Assembly: GCA_025464005.1 (NCBI GenBank)
Contig: JAODBO010000040.1
Coordinates: 1 to 64,000 of the forward strand
Origin: Acidimicrobiaceae bacterium
Lineage (GTDB): Bacteria; Actinomycetota; Acidimicrobiia; Acidimicrobiales; Bog-793
DNA length: 64,000 nucleotides
Direction: 5' to 3'
This document shows, piece after piece, positions 25,804-36,252 of the stretch (position 1 is the stretch's first letter; each line of letters opens with the position of its first letter). A program made the translations under genes and the position numbers. The notes below the pieces were generated by a model. That model saw only the letters and a list, made by a program, of their open reading frames with translations. It had not been told where the DNA came from and did no database searches.

Positions 25804-25826
25804 CGAGCGACGAAAGACGCTTCGGC

Positions 25827-28055
25827 TCATCCGCGTCCCAATGCGCGCCCGAGCCCACGGTCGCGATCGTGCGCGAAGTCGGCCGCCTGCAGATCGCCGC
25901 GCCCGGCCAGCCCGCGGCCGGTCGCCGGGCCGAGTCGCGTGCGCACAGGGTGGTGCGACAGGAGACGGGCACACCAGCGTTCCCTGTCCTCGCGAGCCGA
26001 TCCGGGCGGCGCCACGGCCACGTGCGTCCTCGCGACGTAGGGGACGCGCGACAGCGAGCGGCCGAGGACGCGGGCGCCACCGAGCACCACGAGCCCGGCA
26101 CCGGGCTCGTCCGCCAGCGCGCGGCCGAGGTCTGCCGCCGCGACGACACGGAGGTCGCCGGAGCCGAGTTGCTCGAGCGATGACGCGAGCGAGCGATCGC
26201 CCACCACGACGAGGCAGGCACCAGACAGCTGACGCTGACGCTCGCTCTCCCCGACGATCGCGCCGCCGAGCTCGCTCGCGTCGGCGACGAGGCGCACGGC
26301 AACCGGTCCCGCTTCGATGCGGAGATCCTCGGAGGGTGCCCGCTGGGCTACGAGCGGCGCCGCTGGACCATCGCCCACGAGCAGAAGCCGATCGCCGGGC
26401 GCATCGGTCCCACGGCCGAAAGCAGCGACGAGCGACCGGCGTCCACCGCCGAGACACGACGGAGCGAGCACGAGCGTCGCCGACGTGGCTTCGACGGAGC
26501 CGACGAGCGCTGCGAGTCGCGGGAGATCCCACTGCTCCGCGTCGCCGACCACGAGGAGCGGCCCGTCGCGAGTCGAGTGCGGCGCGACCCGCGATGTCGA
26601 GCGAGCCTCGGTGACGACCTCGATCCCGGTGAATGCCTCGAGAAGCGCGCCACGCCGAGGCCCGAGCGCCGAAAGGACGACGCGCCTGCCATCGCCTACC
26701 GCCTGCGCGACCACCTCCGAGAGCCGAGTCGCGACGGAGAAGGACCCGCCTTTCGAGCCCAATGCGTACAGCCCGGGGTCGAGGCGCCCCGTCCCGGGCT
26801 CGGGAGCGGCCGCTACGGCACGGCTGAGTGTGTCCTCGAGCTCGAGGTAGTCGCGTGTGACGAGCACCTCGTCGCCGATGCCGGAAGGGATGCGGGCGCC
26901 CGACCGGCGCTGAAGCGTGGCCCGAGACAGCGAGCGCTGCGGATCGGCGACGAGCTCGCCGGCGGCGAGGCGCGCCGCGATCTCGGCGTCCACGGCGGCG
27001 ACCACGTCGGCGACCCTCCCCCCGTCGTGCAGCTCCTGGCTGCGCGCGCGCACGAGATCGCGCCGCGTGAAGGGGCGCGACGTGACGTCCAGCGGATCGG
27101 CCCTTCGAAGCGGGGAGCCGCTCGGCGAGCCGACCTGCACGCCTCCTCGCCGTGCCGCCATGGCCGCCACCCGGCCCGCGGAGACTCCCGCTGCGTGGGC
27201 TCGCTCGCGCCACGCGTCGACGAGCGTCTCGTAGGGAGTCGACAGGTCCTTCTCGGGCCGGCTGCTCGCCGCCACGATCCGCGCGGCGCGCGCACCCGAG
27301 CGGCCTGACGACGCAAGGCCCTCGACGATCGCCTCGTGGCGACGAGAGAACGCCCGGAGCACCTCGGGCCTCACGCCGGCGAGCTCGGCGAAGCCGTCCT
27401 CTCGCCACCGCCACGACACGTCGAGCCGGCGGACGAGCTCGTCGCGCAGCTGCGCGCGGTAGAGCGCGCCCGCAGTGCCGGCGTGCACGAAAAGCGGGCG
27501 GGCGTCCAGCGCCGACCAGCGCCCGGAGAGGTCGCAGCCGAGGTTGGCGACGAGCACGTGGCTGTGGAGGTGGGGATCTGGCGCACGACTCGTCCGGTGC
27601 ACGAACGACGCGGCGGCCACGCCGGTCGTCGGCACGACCCTGTCCGCGCCCCCGGTCCGATGGCGGACCCGGGCGGCCTCGTGCTCGAGATAGCCGAGAG
27701 CGGCCGAAACGCTGGCTTCGTGCGCCGCGCGGACCTCGGCGACGACGTCCGGGGCGCCGAGCGCGTGTAGGAGGCTCACCGACTTCGGCGCGGCGAAGGT
27801 GCAGTCGTAGCCCGCGACGCGCACCCTGTGGTGCGCTGGATCGAGCCGTTCGCCGGTCGAGGGGTCGACGCCGTCGAGCAATGCCCCGAGACGCGTCGCG
27901 TCGACCGGGCGGCCGTCCAAGCCGAGCGCTGCCGCGCTCGCCCCGAGCCACGCACCGTCGGGCTCGATCAAGCCGCGTGGCTCCTCGCGACCGCCGGCCA
28001 CGGTCGCGAGGTAGTACTCCCAACGGCCCCGTCCGACTTTGGCCAGGCTCAGCAT
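25827..28055 (-). CDS. MobF-family (TrwC/TraI-like) relaxase with degenerate helicase half
   Basis: A 742-aa protein. The N-terminal TrwC relaxase domain is complete: adjacent Tyr14-Tyr15 (RWEYYLATVA), the segment DCTFAAPKSVSLL (84-96) and the HUH motif HLHSH (162-166) in a PDPHLHSHVLVANL context. This should allow nicking at an oriT. The C-terminal half should be a RecD-like helicase, but I find no Walker A Gly-x-x-Gly-x-Gly-Lys-Thr anywhere; the region RRVVLSALGPRRGALLEAF lies where it should be. The protein is about 200 residues shorter than full TraI-type relaxases. It faces the coupling ATPase (24 bp between stops). Confidence 0.82.
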   Translation of the reverse strand: MLSLAKVGRGRWEYYLATVAGGREEPRGLIEPDGAWLGASAAALGLDGRPVDATRLGALLDGVDPSTGERLDPAHHRVRVAGYDCTFAAPKSVSLLHALGAPDVVAEVRAAHEASVSAALGYLEHEAARVRHRTGGADRVVPTTGVAAASFVHRTSRAPDPHLHSHVLVANLGCDLSGRWSALDARPLFVHAGTAGALYRAQLRDELVRRLDVSWRWREDGFAELAGVRPEVLRAFSRRHEAIVEGLASSGRSGARAARIVAASSRPEKDLSTPYETLVDAWRERAHAAGVSAGRVAAMAARRGGVQVGSPSGSPLRRADPLDVTSRPFTRRDLVRARSQELHDGGRVADVVAAVDAEIAARLAAGELVADPQRSLSRATLQRRSGARIPSGIGDEVLVTRDYLELEDTLSRAVAAAPEPGTGRLDPGLYALGSKGGSFSVATRLSEVVAQAVGDGRRVVLSALGPRRGALLEAFTGIEVVTEARSTSRVAPHSTRDGPLLVVGDAEQWDLPRLAALVGSVEATSATLVLAPSCLGGGRRSLVAAFGRGTDAPGDRLLLVGDGPAAPLVAQRAPSEDLRIEAGPVAVRLVADASELGGAIVGESERQRQLSGACLVVVGDRSLASSLEQLGSGDLRVVAAADLGRALADEPGAGLVVLGGARVLGRSLSRVPYVARTHVAVAPPGSAREDRERWCARLLSHHPVRTRLGPATGRGLAGRGDLQAADFAHDRDRGLGRALGRG

Positions 28056-28126
28056 CGAGCCGACGGTACGAAGCCGGCATCTCCGTGTACCTACCGCACG
28101 CTACCTACCGCCCGCCGCCCCCAGAT

Positions 28127-28157
28127 CCCGCGGCCGCTTCTGGCGGCTGGCCGCGGG
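28127..28157. terminator. Possible terminator hairpin between the relaxase and pafC
   Basis: CCCGCGGCC (28127-28135) and GGCCGCGGG (28149-28157) form a 9-bp stem with a 13-nt loop, just downstream of the pafC stop on the minus strand. No T-tract. Confidence 0.4.
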
Positions 28158-28167
28158 CGGCCGGACC

Positions 28168-29154
28168 TCAGCTGCTGCTGCGTCCGTAGCGAGCGAGCGC
28201 GCGCGACGCCACCGCCGAGCGCGCGCCGGCGAGCTCGGGCGGGTAGACGACCTCTGCGTCCGGGCCGAGCCGGAGCAGAAGGCGCCCGAGCCAGTGCTCG
28301 TCCCCGACCCGGAGCGGCACGACGATGCGACCGTCGGGGCCTCGCTCGGCCGGTCCGGCGGCGAGGTTGTCGATGAGAGGTGCGCGGCCTTCGGGGACTG
28401 CCACGAGCGCGAGACGCGCGGAAGGGCCACCGGCGAAGGCGTGAGGCCCCGTCATCTCCTCGGGCATCGGCCGACGGGCGAAACGCTCTCCGGTAGGTCG
28501 GACCGCCCTGACCCGGTCGAGCTGGAAGCGGCGCCAGCCGTCGGCGGCGTGGCAGTAGGCGTCGAGATAGAAACGTCCCTCGAGCGCGACGACGGCGTGG
28601 GGCTCGATGGTCCGCGTCGTCTCGCCGCCCCGCTTGGCCCCGAGATAGTCGATCTCGACGAGCTCACGGTCCGTCACGGCCCGACGCAGCCGGGCGAGGT
28701 GCTCGGGCGCGTCGAGCTCCACCTGCAGCCGGTCGGCGCCGAGCGCCTGCTCGAGCTTGGTCAGGGCCGTGGCGAGCGGGCCGGACTGGTCCGTCCCGGG
28801 GACGGCGAGCATCGCGCGAGCCGCGGCGGCCACGGCGAAGCCCTCGTCCGGCGTGAGCCGCGGCGGGCGGCTCAGAGCGTCGAGCCCGTAGGCGACCACC
28901 CGCTCGTCGTCGATGACCAGCTCGAGCAGCTGATCGGGCGTGTAAGGCGGCAGGCCGCAGCACGCGGCGAGCTCCAGCTCGCTCACGAGGGTGCGCTCGT
29001 CCATGACGAATCGCTCGGCGAGCTCCGCGAGCGGCGCTTCCCCGACGCGGGCCAGGTAGGCGAGCATCGCGAGCAGCCGGCGCAACCGCTCCCCGGCGTC
29101 GAGAACCTCGCGTTGCACGCTCGCGCCCGGGACCGCCTCGGCCCCCGACGTCAC
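28168..29154 (-). CDS. pafC: WYL-domain transcriptional regulator PafC
   Basis: A 328-aa partner of PafB. The N-terminal HTH-like segment (ERLRRLLAMLAYLARVGEAP, LAELAERFVMDERTLVSELE) is followed by a WYL domain (ELVEIDYLGAKRGGETTRTI, EPHAVVALEGRFYLDAYCHA, RRFQLDRVRAVRPTGERF) and a C-terminal WCX part. PafB and PafC form a heterodimer that activates the mycobacterial DNA-damage response. The GTG start at 29154 overlaps the pafB stop as GTGA, so translation is coupled. In this genome, proteasome genes are not next to it, unlike in many Actinobacteria. Confidence 0.88.
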   Translation of the reverse strand: MTSGAEAVPGASVQREVLDAGERLRRLLAMLAYLARVGEAPLAELAERFVMDERTLVSELELAACCGLPPYTPDQLLELVIDDERVVAYGLDALSRPPRLTPDEGFAVAAAARAMLAVPGTDQSGPLATALTKLEQALGADRLQVELDAPEHLARLRRAVTDRELVEIDYLGAKRGGETTRTIEPHAVVALEGRFYLDAYCHAADGWRRFQLDRVRAVRPTGERFARRPMPEEMTGPHAFAGGPSARLALVAVPEGRAPLIDNLAAGPAERGPDGRIVVPLRVGDEHWLGRLLLRLGPDAEVVYPPELAGARSAVASRALARYGRSSS

Positions 29155-30164
29155 GATGCCGCCTCGAGCGCGCCCACGACCCGTCCGCGCAGGTCCTTCG
29201 GCTCGACGACCTCGACGGCGTCACCGCAGCCGAGCGCCCAGGCGACGAAGGCCGTCTCGTCGCCGACACGGAAGCGCAGCCGCACGGAGCCGTCGTCGCG
29301 CCGCTGCTCGAGCGAGTCGGGCCCAGCTAGGGAGAGCGCGGCGCGGGCCTCCCGGACGTCGACGTCCACGACCACCTCTCGCGCTTCGGTGTCCTCGGCT
29401 TCGGAGTCGAGCCCGTCGCCTCCCGTAGCAGCACCGGCGCCCGAGGCCGCCTCCTGCGGGTGAGACGACGGGGTGCGCCCGGCGGCCCACGGCGCGAGCC
29501 TGAGCTCGGCGGCCGCGTCGAAGTCCTCGGGCAGCACGAAGTCGTCCGGGTCGCCCGGCTGAGGGGCGTCCTCGATCCGGTCCACCCGGAAGGTCCGCAG
29601 GCTGCCGCCGTCGCCGGCACTGCGGTCGCGCCCGACGAGGTACCACGCGCCGGACCTGAAGAGCAGGCCGTAGGGCTCGACCGCTCGGCGACGCTCGCGG
29701 TAGCCGAACGACACGACCGAGCGGCTACGGACCGCCTGTTGAAGCACCCCGAGCGCGGGGAGCGACGGCAAGACCGCCACGGGCGGGAGGTCCGCGAGGC
29801 CGGGCGAGCCCAGCTTCGCGAGCACGTCGCGACCGACCCCGCCCTCGATGCGCACCGCCGCGACCGCGAAGGCCAGCGCCTGCTCCTCGGCGGGGTCGAG
29901 GCCGAGGTCGGGCAGGTAGTAGTGCTCTGGTAGAATGCGATAGCCAACCTGCTCGTCGCCGTCGACTCGTTCGACTGCGACCGGGATGCCTCCTTCACGC
30001 AACGTCCGCTTGTCGCGTTCGAATGCTTGGCGGAGCGCCCCCGGCTCGGACGGGTAGCCAGCCACGGCGACGCCGATCTCGCGAAGCGATATCGGCCGCG
30101 GCGTGTCGAGCAGTGCGAGCACGAGGTTCGTGATCCTTTCGAGCCTGCTCGTGCGGATGACCAT
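29151..30164 (-). CDS. pafB: WYL-domain transcriptional regulator PafB
   Basis: A 337-aa protein with an N-terminal winged HTH (LERITNLVLALLDTPRPISL, then FERDKRTLREGGIPV) and a WYL domain (SRSVVSFGYRERRRAVEPYG, LLFRSGAWYLVGRDRSAG, RTFRVDRIEDA). A C-terminal WCX-like domain follows a Gly/Ala/acidic linker. Together with PafC it is expected to sense a DNA-damage-linked signal (reported as single-stranded DNA) and activate repair promoters. ATG 30164 (MVIRTSR) is chosen over TTG 30173. It is divergent from typA with an 83-bp shared upstream region. Confidence 0.9.
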   Translation of the reverse strand: MVIRTSRLERITNLVLALLDTPRPISLREIGVAVAGYPSEPGALRQAFERDKRTLREGGIPVAVERVDGDEQVGYRILPEHYYLPDLGLDPAEEQALAFAVAAVRIEGGVGRDVLAKLGSPGLADLPPVAVLPSLPALGVLQQAVRSRSVVSFGYRERRRAVEPYGLLFRSGAWYLVGRDRSAGDGGSLRTFRVDRIEDAPQPGDPDDFVLPEDFDAAAELRLAPWAAGRTPSSHPQEAASGAGAATGGDGLDSEAEDTEAREVVVDVDVREARAALSLAGPDSLEQRRDDGSVRLRFRVGDETAFVAWALGCGDAVEVVEPKDLRGRVVGALEAAS

Positions 30165-30247
30165 CCCCAGCAATCTAAGCCGAGCCGGGCACCGGCCGAC
30201 CTACCCCTCCCGAGGACGCTCGGGAGACACGAGACAAGGACGACGAA

Positions 30248-32101
30248 GTGGCGACGAGAGCAGAGCTGCGCGACGTGGCGATCATCGCCCACGTCGACCA
30301 CGGCAAGACGACGCTCGTGGACGCGATGCTGCGACAGGCGGGCACGTTCCACGAGCGTGAGCAGATCGTCGACCGCGTCCTCGACTCGATGGACCTCGAG
30401 CGCGAGAAGGGGATCACGATCCTCGCCAAGCAGGCCGCGTTCCACTTCGGGGACCGTCGGCTCAACATCGTGGACACGCCAGGCCACGCCGACTTCGGCG
30501 GCGAGGTGGAGCGCGCGCTCGCGATGGTCGACGGCGCGATGCTGCTCGTCGACGCCGCCGAGGGACCACGTCCCCAGACCCGGTTCGTCCTGCGCAAGGC
30601 CTTCGAGGCCGGTCTGCCCGTCATCCCGATCATCAACAAGGTGGACCGCCCGGACGCCCGGATCGCCGAGGTGATCGACGAGACGCTCGAGCTCTTCTTC
30701 GACCTCGACGCTCCCGAGTCCCAGCTCGACATCCCTTTCCTGTTCGGCAGTTCCCGCGACGGCTGGCTGAGCCCGGAGCAGCCCGAGGGATCGGTCACGG
30801 AGAAGCCGGCCGGCGCGGACCTCGCTCCCCTCGTCGACGCCCTCTTCGAGTGGCTGCCGGCCCCCTCCTACACCGAGGGAAGCCCGCTCCAGGCGCTCGT
30901 CACCAACCTGGACGCCTCGCCCTACCTCGGTCGCCTGGCGATCTGCAGGGTCGTCGAGGGCACGATTCGCAAGGGCCAGCAGCTCGCCTGGTGCCGCCGC
31001 GACGGCTCGATCGAGCGTGCGCGCTGCGTCGAGCTCCTCGTCGCCGAGGGCCTCGACCGCATCCCGACGGAGTCGGCCGGACCCGGTGAGCTCATCGCCG
31101 TGGGCGGCATCGACGAGGTCACCGTGGGCGAGACGCTCGCCGACCCCGAGTCCCCCGTCGCACTGCCGGTGCTGCACATCGACGAGCCGAGCCTGTCGAT
31201 GACCATCGGGGTCAACACCTCCCCACTGGCGGGCAGGGAAGGCTCCAAGCTGACCGCGCGCATGCTGCGCGACCGCCTCGACGCCGAGCTGCTCGGGAAC
31301 GTCGCGATCCGTGTGCTGCCGACGGAGCGTCCCGATACCTTCGAGGTCCAGGGACGAGGCGAGCTCCAGCTCGCCGTGCTCGTCGAGATCATGCGCCGGG
31401 AGGGCTTCGAGCTGTCCGTCGGCAAGCCCGAGGTCCTCACCCGGACGGTCGACGGCGTGCTCCAGGAGCCGATCGAGCGGCTCTCGGTCGAGGTGCCCGA
31501 AGAGCACCTCGGCACGATGACCCAGCTCCTCGCGAAGCGCAAGGCCCGCGTCGAGAAGATCATCCACCACGGCACGGGCTGGGTGAGCCTCGAGCACCTG
31601 GTGCCCGCCCGTGGCCTCATCGGCATCCGGAGCGAACTGCTCACCCAGACGCGCGGCACGGCCCAGCTGCACCACGCCTTCGAGCAGTACGAGCCGTGGC
31701 AGGGCGTTATCCGGACCCGGATCTCCGGCAGCATGATCGCGGACCGCTCCGGCGTGACGACCCCGTACTCGCTGGCGAGCCTGGCCGAGCGCGGAACGCT
31801 GTTCGTCGGTCCGGGCGAAGAGGTCTACGAGGGCATGGTCGTCGGGGAGAGCTCGCGCCCGGAGGACATGGACGTCAATCCGACGCGGGAGAAGAAGCTC
31901 ACCAACATGCGCTCGTCGGCCGCCGACGTGCTCGTGCGGCTGCCCCCGTGGCGTGAGCTCACGCTCGAGCAGGCCCTCGAGCAGGCGGACGAGACCGAGT
32001 GCGTCGAAGTGACGCCGAAGACGGTGCGCCTGCGCAAGGTCGTGCTCGACCAGTCCGAGCGCGCCCGCGGTCGGAAGCGCGAGGCGCGCGCTGCCGATTG
32101 A
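30248..32101 (+). CDS. typA: Ribosome-associated translational GTPase TypA/BipA
   Basis: A 617-aa GTPase of the EF-G family that aids 50S assembly and stress adaptation. The GTPase motifs are all there: AHVDHGKTTLVD (G1, residues 14-25), the switch region GITI, DTPGHADFGGEV (G3) and NKVDRPDAR (G4). The C-terminal BipA domain shows EPIERLSVEVPEEHLGTM, LVPARGLIGIRSELLTQTRG and SMIADRSGVTTPYSL. Length is typical (about 610). The start is GTG 30248 (MATRAEL). It is divergent from pafB. Confidence 0.97.
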   Translation: MATRAELRDVAIIAHVDHGKTTLVDAMLRQAGTFHEREQIVDRVLDSMDLEREKGITILAKQAAFHFGDRRLNIVDTPGHADFGGEVERALAMVDGAMLLVDAAEGPRPQTRFVLRKAFEAGLPVIPIINKVDRPDARIAEVIDETLELFFDLDAPESQLDIPFLFGSSRDGWLSPEQPEGSVTEKPAGADLAPLVDALFEWLPAPSYTEGSPLQALVTNLDASPYLGRLAICRVVEGTIRKGQQLAWCRRDGSIERARCVELLVAEGLDRIPTESAGPGELIAVGGIDEVTVGETLADPESPVALPVLHIDEPSLSMTIGVNTSPLAGREGSKLTARMLRDRLDAELLGNVAIRVLPTERPDTFEVQGRGELQLAVLVEIMRREGFELSVGKPEVLTRTVDGVLQEPIERLSVEVPEEHLGTMTQLLAKRKARVEKIIHHGTGWVSLEHLVPARGLIGIRSELLTQTRGTAQLHHAFEQYEPWQGVIRTRISGSMIADRSGVTTPYSLASLAERGTLFVGPGEEVYEGMVVGESSRPEDMDVNPTREKKLTNMRSSAADVLVRLPPWRELTLEQALEQADETECVEVTPKTVRLRKVVLDQSERARGRKREARAAD

Positions 32102-32227
32102 TCGGCTCGGCCGATGGCCTTCCGAGGGAGGCCCGTCACGGCGCCCCACGAGGTCGGCCCGCGGTGTCGGGAAGCGTCTCAGTACAGTTCAGGCCATGAT
32201 CGGACGTCTCGAATCGGCCGGAGCACC

Positions 32228-33267
32228 GTGATCGCGCTGAAGAAATGCGCGCCCGAGCAGGGATTGCAGTGGTGCCCCGATACGGCTGCGCCAGAGCCCG
32301 GACCGCGTGACGTCGTGATCGCGGTGTCCTTCGCCGGAGTCTGTGGGACCGACCACCACATCTATGACTGGGACTCCTGGAGCGCGAAGCGGGTGCCGAT
32401 CGGCATCACCATCGGCCACGAGTTCGTCGGCCGGATCGTTTCGCTCGGAAGCGCCGTCGAGCGCTTCTCGGTCGGGCAGAGGGTGAGCGGCGAGGGCCAT
32501 ATCGGCTGCGGCGTCTGCCATCCCTGCAGGACGGGCAACGGCCACATCTGCGAACAGGTCGACATCATCGGGGTCGACCGCGACGGCTGCTTCGCGGAGC
32601 TCATCTGCCTCCCCGAGACCAATGTCTGGCCGGTGCACGACTCGGTGCCCGACCATGTCGCGGCGATACTCGATCCCATCGGCAACGCAGTGCACACCGT
32701 GAGCGCGGCGCAGGTGAGCGGGCGCAGCGTCCTCATCACCGGCGCGGGCGTGATCGGGCTGATGGCGACGGCGGTCGCCGTCGCCTCCGGGGCGAGCTCG
32801 GTGTTCGTCGTCGACGTCGAAGAGGCCCGCCTCGCCCAGGCCGCGGAGCTCGGCGCGACCCACGGCCTGCTGGCGGGTGATCCGGAGTGGCCCGCACAGG
32901 TGCGCCGCCATACGGGGGGGCAAGGGCCGGAGGTCCTCCTCGAGATGAGCGGCGCTGCCTCGGCGATCAAAGGGGGCCTGAGGGCCCTGCGCAACGGGGG
33001 GACCGCCGCGCTGCTCGGCCTGCCGTCGTCGCCGGTCGAGCTTGACTTGGCGGAGGACATCATCTTCAAGGGCATCAGCGTCCTCGGCATCAACGGTCGG
33101 CGGCTGTTCGAGACCTGGTACCAGGTCGAGGAGCTCCTCGTGTCCGGGCGCCTGCGCCTCGACGCGCTCTCGAAAACCGTGCTCGCGTTCGACGATTTCG
33201 AGCGGGCTTTCAAATCTCGAACGAGCGCGGAGACGACGAAGGTCCTCTTCGAGATGCCCGGGGCACG

Positions 33268-33271
<4 letters not shown>
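32228..33271 (+). CDS. tdh: L-threonine 3-dehydrogenase (zinc alcohol dehydrogenase family)
   Basis: A 347-aa MDR-family enzyme that oxidises L-threonine to 2-amino-3-ketobutyrate. The catalytic zinc ligands Cys39 (FAGVCGTDHHIY) and His64-Glu65 (IGHEFVG) are present, as are the structural-zinc Cys93, 96, 99 and 107 (HIGCGVCHPCRTGNGHIC). The NAD fold is LITGAGVIGLMATAVA (169-184). GTG 32228 is chosen because the family starts with roughly MIALKK; the frame is open to 32114. Its stop overlaps the kbl start (ATGA), and the pair forms the threonine-to-glycine pathway, which confirms the assignment. Confidence 0.93.
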
Positions 33272-34455
<1,184 letters not shown>

Positions 34456-34505
34456 TAGCGGTCCGGCCGGGAACCGCCGGGAACGCCACCCGGGCGCGAG
34501 CCGAT

Positions 34506-35018
34506 TCAGCCGTCGAGCGAGTCGAGATGGGTTAGGGCGATCGGGGCCCGGGACAGCACGACGGTCGTGAGCACGTGTGCGTTGCTGGCCTCTACCACGA
34601 CGAGCGCGAGACGTCCCGTCTTCGCGTCGGCCGGCCATCCTCGAGCGACGCTCGCCGATTCGAAGCGCCCCAGATAGGCCACGACACAGACGTCGGTGAG
34701 CGAGCGCGTCGCGCCGAGCGGGACGTCGACCATTTGCGGATGGAGCTGACGGAGCGCATGCGCGAGCGCCGTCACCGTCACGTAGCGGACGCCGGCGAAG
34801 CGACCCTGGTCGTGCACCGCCCGCCGGGCCTCGGGAAGGACCTTGAAACACCGGCCGGTGGGGGTGCCGAGGGCGTTGCGCGGCGCGGTGCAGCCCCCGA
34901 CGAGTGCCGCCGAGCCGACGGCGAGCGCCAGCACGAGAGCCGGCCTGGCGATCGATCCCGACAGGCGCCCCCTGGCGCGAGGCGCACACGTAGATCCACG
35001 CCTGCCCTGCCCGGTCAT
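34506..35018 (-). CDS. Small secreted lipoprotein of unknown function
   Basis: A 170-aa protein with a basic N-terminus (GQGRRGSTCAPRARGRLSG), a hydrophobic core (PALVLALAVGSAALVGGC) and a lipobox VGGC. The mature part has RCFKVLPEARRAVHDQGRFA, VDVPLGATRSLTDVCVVAYL and a C-terminal KTGRLALVVVEASNAHVLTT. I do not recognise a family. ATG 35018 overlaps the stop of the YbhN-like membrane protein gene (ATGA), so the two are made together. A long ORF reading back to 36026 is antisense or out of frame and not part of it. Confidence 0.7.
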   Translation of the reverse strand: MTGQGRRGSTCAPRARGRLSGSIARPALVLALAVGSAALVGGCTAPRNALGTPTGRCFKVLPEARRAVHDQGRFAGVRYVTVTALAHALRQLHPQMVDVPLGATRSLTDVCVVAYLGRFESASVARGWPADAKTGRLALVVVEASNAHVLTTVVLSRAPIALTHLDSLDG

Positions 35019-36184
35019 CGGAGCTCGCCCGGGACTGCCGCGCTCTCGGGCAGCGCGGGGGCGACGGGCGTCAGGGGGATCGCAGGCGGGACGGGTGGGG
35101 GCGGCTCCGCGACGGAAGGCGCCGTCGCGGGTGGATGTTCCTGCACGGCCTCGGCGAGGGCGCGAGCGTCGCGGCGCCGGTCCCCGAAGGCCAGGCTGGC
35201 CCACGCCGTCCAACCCACCGGCAAGTAGCCCCAGAAGCTCACGATGCGGTAGCAGAGCACCGCGGCCACGGTCGAGACCTCTACCCCGCCGAAGGCGACG
35301 AGAGCGATCGTCAGGCTGCCCTCGACCACACCGAGCCCCCCTGGCGTGATCGGAAGGTTGGCGGCGAGCTGCCCGGCCCCGTAGGCGAGCAGCAGGCCGC
35401 GCCACGGCACCCCAGCGCCGACGGCCATGAAGCTGCACGCCAGGCAGCCACAGTCGAAGGCCCAGTTGCCGAGCCCCGCGAGGATCGTCGTCCCGAGGTC
35501 GCGCCAGGTCAGATGCACCGAGGTGAGGCGCGCGAGCAGGTCGTCGACGATGTCGACGGCCTCGCGCGTCGGCTGGTGGAACAAACGTCGCGACAGGCGG
35601 AGGGCCGCGATCATCACCCGGGCGAGCCACTGGCGCTGCCAGACCACGGCATCGGCCACGACGGCGAGCGCGAGCACGCCGACGGTGACGCCCACGAGGT
35701 CGTACGCCGCGCTCTCGCTCGTGGCGAGCAGCACTCCCGCGGTGGCGATGAGAGCGAGGCTGAGAGCAGCACAGACGAGCGTCGCTAGCAGGGTCCAGCC
35801 GGCGAGAGCGTCGTCCGCCCCACGGCGGCGGTACTGGCGGAACGCGTAGATGCTGGAGAAGGCCGGCCCGGCGGGTAGCGAGTCGGCGATGGCACCGGCC
35901 GCGAGGCTGAGCACGGTCGCGTAGCGGATGTCGACCTTGATGTCGCCGCAGGCGAGCAGTCGCCGTTGCAGCACGCCGAACCAGACGAACGAGACGACCT
36001 CGCTCGCGATCGCGCCGAGGAGCCACGGGAGCTTCAGGTGGGTGAGCGAGACCGAAGCCCCGGCGAGCTCACCACGCTGGCCGTTGAGCGCCCAGAAGGC
36101 AGCCGCGGCGAGGAGCAGGCCGAGCACGAACCTGACCGTCCGCCAGGCTCTCGCATGACGCCGTCGCGCCTCGCGGTGGGACAC
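35015..36184 (-). CDS. Lysylphosphatidylglycerol synthase TM-region-like (YbhN/UPF0104) membrane protein
   Basis: A 389-aa integral membrane protein with about eight hydrophobic helices. The conserved features of the family are DSLPAGPAFSSIYAFRQYRR near the start of the core and the signature AANLPITPGGLGVVEGSLT followed by VLCYRIVSFWGYLPVGW. Proteins of this set include flippases for lysyl-phosphatidylglycerol and transporters of lipid-linked or isoprenoid intermediates. A role in envelope lipid or glycan transport is inferred. A Pro-rich cytoplasmic tail closes the protein. It is coupled to the small lipoprotein downstream. Confidence 0.8.
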   Translation of the reverse strand: MSHREARRRHARAWRTVRFVLGLLLAAAAFWALNGQRGELAGASVSLTHLKLPWLLGAIASEVVSFVWFGVLQRRLLACGDIKVDIRYATVLSLAAGAIADSLPAGPAFSSIYAFRQYRRRGADDALAGWTLLATLVCAALSLALIATAGVLLATSESAAYDLVGVTVGVLALAVVADAVVWQRQWLARVMIAALRLSRRLFHQPTREAVDIVDDLLARLTSVHLTWRDLGTTILAGLGNWAFDCGCLACSFMAVGAGVPWRGLLLAYGAGQLAANLPITPGGLGVVEGSLTIALVAFGGVEVSTVAAVLCYRIVSFWGYLPVGWTAWASLAFGDRRRDARALAEAVQEHPPATAPSVAEPPPPVPPAIPLTPVAPALPESAAVPGELR

Positions 36185-36252
36185 GGGTCAGCGTAGCGTC
36201 GCGCGATCCGCCAGCCGCTTCACCCGCCATGGCGCTGGCTCCCCCGCCGGGC

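Noticed and set aside
24238..28080. Minus-strand 1280-aa ORF
   Set aside because: Overlaps the coupling ATPase (antisense) and the relaxase (other frame); almost entirely Arg/Ala/Gly with no domain.
32101..32115. Terminator after typA (ATCGGC-TCG-GCCGAT)
   Set aside because: Only a 6-bp stem with a 3-nt loop and no T-tract; too weak to call.
29327..32149. Minus-strand 940-aa ORF
   Set aside because: It is antisense to typA and runs into the end of pafB in another frame; Asp/Glu/Arg/His-rich composition is that of a GC-rich shadow ORF.
34506..36026. A 506-aa protein ending in the small lipoprotein
   Set aside because: Most of it is the YbhN-like gene read in another frame; the lipoprotein's own ATG and signal peptide begin at 35018.
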